Origin: an uncultured Blastococcus sp.
GTDB lineage: Bacteria; Actinomycetota; Actinomycetes; Mycobacteriales; Antricoccaceae
Reading direction: 5' to 3'
Length of the DNA stretch: 10,025 nucleotides
NCBI GenBank assembly: GCA_946221975.1
Contig: CAMIGT010000022.1
Coordinates: 1 to 10,025 of the forward strand
Below, piece by piece: positions 5,702 to 10,025 of this stretch. Position 1 is the first letter of the stretch, and every line of letters begins with the position of its first letter. Position numbers and translations under genes: made by a program. The notes beneath the pieces are model-generated. The model did not search any database and was not told the origin of the DNA. It saw nothing but the letters and a program-made list of their open reading frames with translations.

Positions 5702-7683
5702 TGTGCGGAATCTGCGGGGTCTTCGACGTCCGCTCCGCCGCCGCGGTTGATCTCGTCCTACGGATGATGCGCTCGCTGCGCCACCGCGGACCCGACGGGG
5801 GCGGCTATTACCGCGATGCCCGCGTCGCGCTGGGACACGTTCGGTTGGCCATCATCGACGAAGCTGGCGGCAGTCAGCCGATGTGCGGCGAAGATGAGCG
5901 CGTGTGGGTCACCTTCAACGGCGAGATCTTCAACTACATCGAGCTTGCTGAGCAGCTCACGGCCCTAGGTCACCGATTCCGGACACGATGCGACACCGAG
6001 GTCATCGTCCACGCGTGGGAAGAATGGGGAACCGAGTGCTTCGGCCGATTCAACGGGCAGTGGGCGGCCGCGATCTGGGATCGGCGAGCCAGCGAGCTCG
6101 TTCTCTCGCGTGACCGTTACGGGATCCATCCTCTTTTCTACACAAAGTCAAGCGGTCGGGTTCTGTTTGCATCTGAGGTCAAGGCGCTCTTTTGCGATCC
6201 GGGGGTGCGTCGCGCGCTCGATCCCGTCGGCGTCGACCAGCTGCTGACGTTCTGGTCCACGGTCGCGCCGGACACCCCGTTTGACGGTGTTCATCAGGTG
6301 CCGCCGGGTTGTTGTGTCACGTTTCGAGGGGAGCGCGAATCGCTCGTCGAATACTGGAGACCGCGGTTCCCGGAGCGCCACGACGAGCCTGACCAGGATG
6401 CAGCCGAAAATGCCGAGCATCTCCGAGCGTCGGTAGTGGAGGCGACCAAGTTGCGGTTCGCCCGCAGTGACGTCCCGGTCGGGGCGTACCTTTCGGGCGG
6501 CCTGGACTCCGCCGTCACCGCAAGCACCATTGCCAGGTACGCCGATCGGGATGTCCATACATTCTCGCTACGCTTCGCCAAGGAAGAGTACGACGAAGGT
6601 ACGTTCCAACGGCTCGCTCGCGCGGGGCTTCGGGGTCCTCACGAGGACGTTGTGGTGAGTGAACGCGACATCGCCGAGGCGCTCCCCAGCGCAGTGTGGC
6701 ACGCCGAGAGCGCATTCCTGCGCTCGGCTCCGGTTCCGATGTTGCTGCTGTCGCGGTTAGTTCGTCAGGCGGGCTACAAGGTCGTCGTCACCGGCGAAGG
6801 CGCAGACGAGGTGCTCGCTGGATACGACATTTTTCGCGAAGCGAAGGTCCGGCGGTTCATCGCTCGCAACCGGCAGTCTGCACAGCGAGCGAGGGCGATC
6901 GGATTGCTCTATCCCTGGATGTTTCGCTCCCCGAACCATGCGCCGGCGTTCGCGCGAAGCTTCTTCGGAATAGATCTTGATCCTGACGATCCTGCCATGT
7001 CGCACCGCCCACGCTGGGGCGCGACCTCGGCACTAAAATCCATGCTGACGACGGACTACGCCACTGCCCCAATGCCCGCCGCAGCAGACACCCTGCTCGC
7101 GGCCATGCCCTCGGAGTCGGCGCACTGGGATCCGCTCTCGCAGGCACAGTGGTTGGAGCTCCGGACGTTGCTGAGCGGTTACCTGCTGTCGTCGCAAGGC
7201 GATCGAATGCTCATGGCCAACGCTGTCGAGGGTCGATTTCCGTTCCTAGACCATCACGTCTTTGATATCGCCGCCAGGTTCCCGGCACGGCAAAAACTCC
7301 TCGGGCTGGACGAGAAGCACCTACTCAAACGAGCATTCGCAGATCTCATACCGCGGGCCATCATAGATCGATCCAAACAGCCCTACCGGGCTCCGGATGC
7401 ATCGGGGCTGTTCGCCAGCAACACCCCGGCGTGGGTCGACGAGCTCACCTCTTCGCGAGCGATTGAAGAGGCCGGAGTCTTCCGCCCCGAGGTCGCGCGT
7501 GCCGTCATCCAGAAGTGCCTGCGCTCAGATAGACCGCTGAGCAACACTGATGACATGCGTGCAATGGCGGTACTCACCCTGCAGCTACTGCATCACCAGT
7601 TCGTGACTGATTGGACGGCACCGCCCGCCGACCCGAACAAACTCGACGTAGCGATCGACCGATCTGAGGAAGATGCCCAATGA
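5701..7683 (+). CDS. asnB: Glutamine-hydrolysing asparagine synthetase homologue (amidotransferase)
   Basis: A 660-residue class II glutamine amidotransferase. The N-terminal glutaminase is complete: MCGICGVFD with nucleophile C2 (after Met removal the N-terminal residue), RHRGPDGGG at 27-35, R48, TFNGEIFN with N73, and CDTE with D98. The synthetase domain carries the ATP-pyrophosphatase loop SGGLDS (265-270) and GEGADE (365-370), followed by AGYDIFREAKVRRF. The family adenylates a carboxylate and attacks it with channelled ammonia. The start is ATG 5701, because Cys must follow Met; GGGAG lies five bases upstream. A TTG one codon earlier is rejected. It is coupled at both ends: TGATG to the ACP-like gene and ATGA to the NadE-like gene. 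In a glycan locus the acceptor may be a sugar acid or acyl group, not aspartate. The specificity is unknown. Confidence 0.9.
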   Translation: MCGICGVFDVRSAAAVDLVLRMMRSLRHRGPDGGGYYRDARVALGHVRLAIIDEAGGSQPMCGEDERVWVTFNGEIFNYIELAEQLTALGHRFRTRCDTEVIVHAWEEWGTECFGRFNGQWAAAIWDRRASELVLSRDRYGIHPLFYTKSSGRVLFASEVKALFCDPGVRRALDPVGVDQLLTFWSTVAPDTPFDGVHQVPPGCCVTFRGERESLVEYWRPRFPERHDEPDQDAAENAEHLRASVVEATKLRFARSDVPVGAYLSGGLDSAVTASTIARYADRDVHTFSLRFAKEEYDEGTFQRLARAGLRGPHEDVVVSERDIAEALPSAVWHAESAFLRSAPVPMLLLSRLVRQAGYKVVVTGEGADEVLAGYDIFREAKVRRFIARNRQSAQRARAIGLLYPWMFRSPNHAPAFARSFFGIDLDPDDPAMSHRPRWGATSALKSMLTTDYATAPMPAAADTLLAAMPSESAHWDPLSQAQWLELRTLLSGYLLSSQGDRMLMANAVEGRFPFLDHHVFDIAARFPARQKLLGLDEKHLLKRAFADLIPRAIIDRSKQPYRAPDASGLFASNTPAWVDELTSSRAIEEAGVFRPEVARAVIQKCLRSDRPLSNTDDMRAMAVLTLQLLHHQFVTDWTAPPADPNKLDVAIDRSEEDAQ

Positions 7684-8678
7684 GCGGACGTGAGCTCGCC
7701 GGTCTGCGGCTCGATGAGGCGACAGAAACTACCCGGATCATTCGGCGAATCCGGCAGTACGTCGCGGCGGCAAAACGCAAGGGAGTCGTCGTCGCGGTCT
7801 CCGGCGGCATAGATTCCAGTGTCGTCGCCGCGCTCTGTGTGCGCGCCCTTGGGCGGGAGCGGGTGCTCGCGCTCCAGCTGCCCGAGCGCGAGTCCTCCGA
7901 CGAGTCGCTCGCCTTGAGCACGGAGCTCACGAACGCCCTGGGGGTCGATTCGGTCGTCGAAGACATCACCCCCGTGCTGCGCGCCACGGGATGTTATCAG
8001 CGACGCGACGATGCGATCCGAATGGTCATCCCGGAGTATGGGCCAGGATGGAAGTCCAAGATCGTGCTTCCCAATATCACTAAGTCGGCGTCACTTCGGT
8101 TGTTTTGGGTGGTCGCGGAGGCGCCGGACGGCGCTCAACGGCGCGCACGACTGACGGCAGCAGCGTATCTGGAGATTCTGGCAGCGTCGAACTTCAAGCA
8201 GCGCACGCGCAAGATGCTCGAGTACTACCACGCTGACCGTCTTAACTATGTTGTCGCGGGGACGCCGAACCGGCTCGAGTACGACCAAGGCTTCTTCGTC
8301 AAACTAGGTGATGGTGCCGCGGACTTCAAACCGGTCGCGCATCTGTACAAAACGCAGGTCTACGCACTCGCGGAGTTCCTGGAAGTTCCGGCAGGCATCC
8401 GTATGCGCCAGCCTACGACCGACACCTATTCGATGCCGCAGTCACAGGAAGAGTTCTACTTCTCGTTGCCGTATCAGCTAATGGATGTGTGCTTGTACGG
8501 CGTCAATAACGGGTGGGACCCGAGCCGAATCGCCGACGCCACAGGCCTCACGGTGCCGCAGGTTGAGCGCGTGATCGCCGACATAGAGCAGAAGCGTCGA
8601 GCGACGGCCTACCTACATGCACCGCCGATGTTGATCGAGGAGGTCCCTGAGATCCGCCAACTGGACGGCGACAAGTGA
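7680..8678 (+). CDS. NAD synthase-like ammonia-dependent amide ligase (divergent NadE homologue)
   Basis: A 332-residue ATP-pyrophosphatase of the NadE family without a nitrilase glutaminase domain. The P-loop SGGIDSS is at 41-47. The NadE core signatures NFKQRTRKM (171-179), YVVAGTPNRLE (190-200) and GDGAADFKPVAHLYKTQVYALAEFL (210-234) are intact. Two parts depart from housekeeping NAD synthase: a stretch of about 60 residues (100-160, with EYGPGWKSKIVLPN) and the region that normally binds the dinucleotide, which reads PTTDTYSMPQSQEEFYFSLPY (245-265) instead of the PSADLxPGQxDE pattern. The start is ATG 7680 overlapping the asnB TGA, with GAGGAAG seven bases upstream. The context suggests amidation of a pathway intermediate rather than of deamido-NAD. 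An automatic annotation would probably read NAD(+) synthase. Confidence 0.85.
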   Translation: MSGRELAGLRLDEATETTRIIRRIRQYVAAAKRKGVVVAVSGGIDSSVVAALCVRALGRERVLALQLPERESSDESLALSTELTNALGVDSVVEDITPVLRATGCYQRRDDAIRMVIPEYGPGWKSKIVLPNITKSASLRLFWVVAEAPDGAQRRARLTAAAYLEILAASNFKQRTRKMLEYYHADRLNYVVAGTPNRLEYDQGFFVKLGDGAADFKPVAHLYKTQVYALAEFLEVPAGIRMRQPTTDTYSMPQSQEEFYFSLPYQLMDVCLYGVNNGWDPSRIADATGLTVPQVERVIADIEQKRRATAYLHAPPMLIEEVPEIRQLDGDK

Positions 8679-8701
8679 GCTACTACGACCGTGAGTCGCC
8701 G
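8666..8701. terminator. Possible bidirectional terminator between convergent genes
   Basis: CGGCGAC (8666-8672) and GTCGCCG (8695-8701) are perfect 7-bp inverted arms around a 22-nt spacer that contains both stop codons (TGA 8676-8678 on plus, TAG 8685-8683 on minus). The gap between the genes is only 4 bp, so any terminator must overlap coding sequence. The long loop and lack of T-runs make this weak. Confidence 0.3.
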
Positions 8702-9102
8702 AAAGCAATCGCAACTGCCGCTGCGAACGGGCCGGAAAGCGCTGCAATGCCGTAGATCTCCATCGGATGGGCAGTCAGCGAGCAGCCAATCGTCACTGAC
8801 CACGTCCCCTCCTGCACGCGAGGTGCCGTCGCGATGGTCAGCCACGGCACTGATGCATTCTGGGGAGCGACGGGCATCGACTTCAATGCTGCTTCCTTGA
8901 GGGCGAATCGTTCGGCGTACGCCGCCGCAGGATCGCACGCCGCATCGCAGTCGGCACGTTCCGCGTCAGTGAACCACCGTGCCGCGAACCGAGTGCCCGC
9001 GGTCGCAAGCAGCCGTCGGAACCGCTCTACTTCGACGATATCGATCCCTACACCACGCACGATCGAGCTGTCGCTAGTCATCGAGATAGCACGCGTGCTC
9101 AT
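8683..9102 (-). CDS. acpS: Holo-ACP synthase (AcpS-type 4'-phosphopantetheinyl transferase)
   Basis: A 139-residue protein, slightly longer than typical AcpS (about 120-130). GVGIDIVEVERF (17-28) holds the Mg2+-binding D21. WFTDAERADC (43-52) matches the FTxxE segment. AERFALKEAALKS (63-75) holds E70 and the K69/K74 of the second motif, and CSLTAH (107-112) replaces the usual SISHE-type strand. It should transfer phosphopantetheine from CoA to S39 of the ACP at 5077-5358. The start is ATG 9102, sharing ATGA (9099-9102) with the SGNH gene stop. Met8 (MTSDSS) is an alternative. The coupling to ligase and hydrolase genes indicates a PPTase dedicated to this locus, but it could instead be the only AcpS in the genome. 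Confidence 0.9.
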   Translation of the reverse strand: MSTRAISMTSDSSIVRGVGIDIVEVERFRRLLATAGTRFAARWFTDAERADCDAACDPAAAYAERFALKEAALKSMPVAPQNASVPWLTIATAPRVQEGTWSVTIGCSLTAHPMEIYGIAALSGPFAAAVAIAFGDSRS

Positions 9103-9839
9103 TGCCGCGGCGAGTTAGCGGCGATCACCCGGATGAACTCGCTGGCAACCGCCCGGGCTCCCAACGTGTTGAGGTGCCCGGCGTCGGAGGCGAAGTCCGC
9201 TCGCAGTACTGCGTAAGGCAGGCCCGCGCTACGGCGTAGCCTGGCCGCACCGCCGTACTCGCCCGCTTGGGCTTGGGCGATGTCGAACAATCGCCCCGTG
9301 CTCCGGTATCGCAACCGGATCGACTCGTTGTAGCGATGCCGGGCGACGTTGTCGGCCGGACGAAAGTGCACGTCACGCCTTCGCAACGTGTTGAGCTTGC
9401 CCTTCCAACCCCGGTCGACGGTGATGGGGACGGTCGTCGGCATGATGGTCGCGCGCGGCAGTCGACGCGCTGTCTCGGAGAGATGGTCGGTATATCTGGA
9501 AAGAACGGCGTCGATGTCCGTCGCAGCGTGTACATCTGCGAAGCAAAGCTTGAGTACCAAGAAACCTGACCAGTCTGCGTCGAGCCCATCGGTCATGGCC
9601 GCGAAATCGTCGATCTTGCTGTAGGGATCTGCGTTGGTCCCCACGTGTGTGTGCACCAACGAGGGACCGCTCCCGGTCGCGTCGGCACTCTCTACGACAA
9701 GCGGCCCGCTGGTCTCTGCGGCGGCGTACAAGCCGGTAATACCGTCAAGGATATTGCTGCCGACCGATTGATGACCGAAGAAGATCCGCGACTGCGCGAA
9801 CGCACGCAGGTCGGCAACGCCCGATTCGGCGGATGGCAT
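9099..9839 (-). CDS. SGNH/GDSL-type hydrolase family protein, cytoplasmic
   Basis: A 246-residue protein. RIFFGHQSVGSNILDGI (18-34) places a candidate nucleophile S25 in the block-I position. HVGTNADPYSKIDDF (65-79) offers Gly/Asn for the oxyanion hole, and DAGHLNTLGA (219-228) supplies D219 and H222 in the DxxH arrangement of block V. These fit the SGNH esterase/acyltransferase superfamily, though the GHQS variant differs from classical GDSL. There is no signal peptide or membrane segment, unlike most polysaccharide O-acetyl esterases of this fold. It starts at ATG 9839, one base overlapping the ligase TAA (TAATG), and ends overlapping acpS by 4 bp. Possible jobs are a thioesterase that clears the ACP, a de-acylase or an acyltransferase; none is shown by the sequence. 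Confidence 0.75.
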   Translation of the reverse strand: MPSAESGVADLRAFAQSRIFFGHQSVGSNILDGITGLYAAAETSGPLVVESADATGSGPSLVHTHVGTNADPYSKIDDFAAMTDGLDADWSGFLVLKLCFADVHAATDIDAVLSRYTDHLSETARRLPRATIMPTTVPITVDRGWKGKLNTLRRRDVHFRPADNVARHRYNESIRLRYRSTGRLFDIAQAQAGEYGGAARLRRSAGLPYAVLRADFASDAGHLNTLGARAVASEFIRVIAANSPRQ

Positions 9840-10025
9840 TACGAGTCGTGGCCCTTCATCAGCGACGGGGCAGTCGAGGGGATCGTTGCCGCAGACAACG
9901 CAGTGTCCGCAAGAAACATCTCACGCACAGCCCGTTTCAGGACCTTTCCATTCGCGTTCAATGGAAGCGTCGGCATTGCGCAGATCTGCTGCGGGATCAT
10001 GTGAGTCGGCAGTGTCGCGCGGCAG
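9839..10025 (-). CDS. Adenylate-forming acyl/amino-acid ligase, C-terminal fragment (5' part outside window)
   Basis: A frame enters from the right edge on the minus strand and stops at TAA (9841-9839), giving about 61 residues. They include LPTHMIPQQICAMPTLPLNA followed at once by NGKVLKR. This matches the end of class I adenylate-forming enzymes (DltA, NRPS A-domains, acyl-ACP ligases): LPxxMxP and the A10 motif NGK, whose lysine is the catalytic residue. A tail of roughly 30 residues follows. The downstream ATG overlaps the stop (TAATG). With the AcpS and the ACP it suggests loading of a carboxylic or amino acid on the carrier protein. The substrate-determining region is outside the window. 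No start is visible because the gene is cut off. Confidence 0.8.
   Translation of the reverse strand, partial: CRATLPTHMIPQQICAMPTLPLNANGKVLKRAVREMFLADTALSAATIPSTAPSLMKGHDS

Noticed and set aside
7680..8678. Housekeeping NAD synthase (nadE).
   Set aside because: The core motifs fit, but the dinucleotide-binding segment differs and the gene is coupled to asnB in a glycan locus. The housekeeping role is not excluded, only less likely.

Overview
The window looks like chromosomal DNA of a high-GC actinobacterium, probably of the mycobacterial/nocardial kind. The GC content is high, GTG and TTG starts are common, a tRNA-Pro(CGG) carries an encoded CCA, and the proteins are rich in Ala, Arg and Val. 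The genus cannot be fixed from the sequence alone. The window appears to cross from ordinary chromosome (the end of a metallophosphoesterase gene and a tRNA) into a cell-surface glycan locus with an unusual carrier-protein gene set.

Layout. Bases 1-185 hold the 3' end of a metallophosphoesterase gene. A perfect 10-bp hairpin at 199-223 comes next, then tRNA-Pro(CGG) at 230-306 and its terminator at 309-350. A 17-bp exact copy of the tRNA 3' end recurs at 402-418, which is what a tRNA-associated integration boundary looks like. From 511 to 5358 there is a minus-strand block, given here in order of transcription: an acyl carrier protein (5358-5077), a left-handed beta-helix acyltransferase overlapping it by 4 bp (5080-4475), a WecG/TagA/CpsF glycosyltransferase (4456-3674), a WsaF-like glycosyltransferase (3536-2322) and, after a 245-bp gap, a polyprenyl-phosphate sugar-phosphate transferase (2076-511). 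Divergent from it on the plus strand is a tightly coupled trio: a small ACP-like protein without the phosphopantetheine serine (5492-5701), a glutamine-dependent asparagine synthetase homologue (5701-7683) and a divergent NAD synthase-like amide ligase (7680-8678). Converging from the right edge on the minus strand is a third coupled set: the C-terminus of an adenylate-forming ligase (9839-10025, partial), an SGNH-type hydrolase without a signal peptide (9839-9099) and an AcpS-type phosphopantetheinyl transferase (9102-8683).

How the genes may work together (inference). The sugar-phosphate transferase starts a lipid-linked glycan and the two glycosyltransferases extend it. The partial ligase would activate a carboxylic acid as its adenylate and load it on the ACP, which the local AcpS has primed. 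The beta-helix transferase, co-translated with the ACP, would move the acyl group to a sugar. The AsnB-like and NadE-like enzymes are two ATP-pyrophosphatase amide-forming enzymes and could amidate either the acyl substituent or a sugar carboxylate. This gives a candidate system for acyl/amide decoration of a surface glycan. I cannot tell the substrate from the sequence. No flippase, polymerase or ligase for the glycan is inside the window, so the locus continues beyond it.
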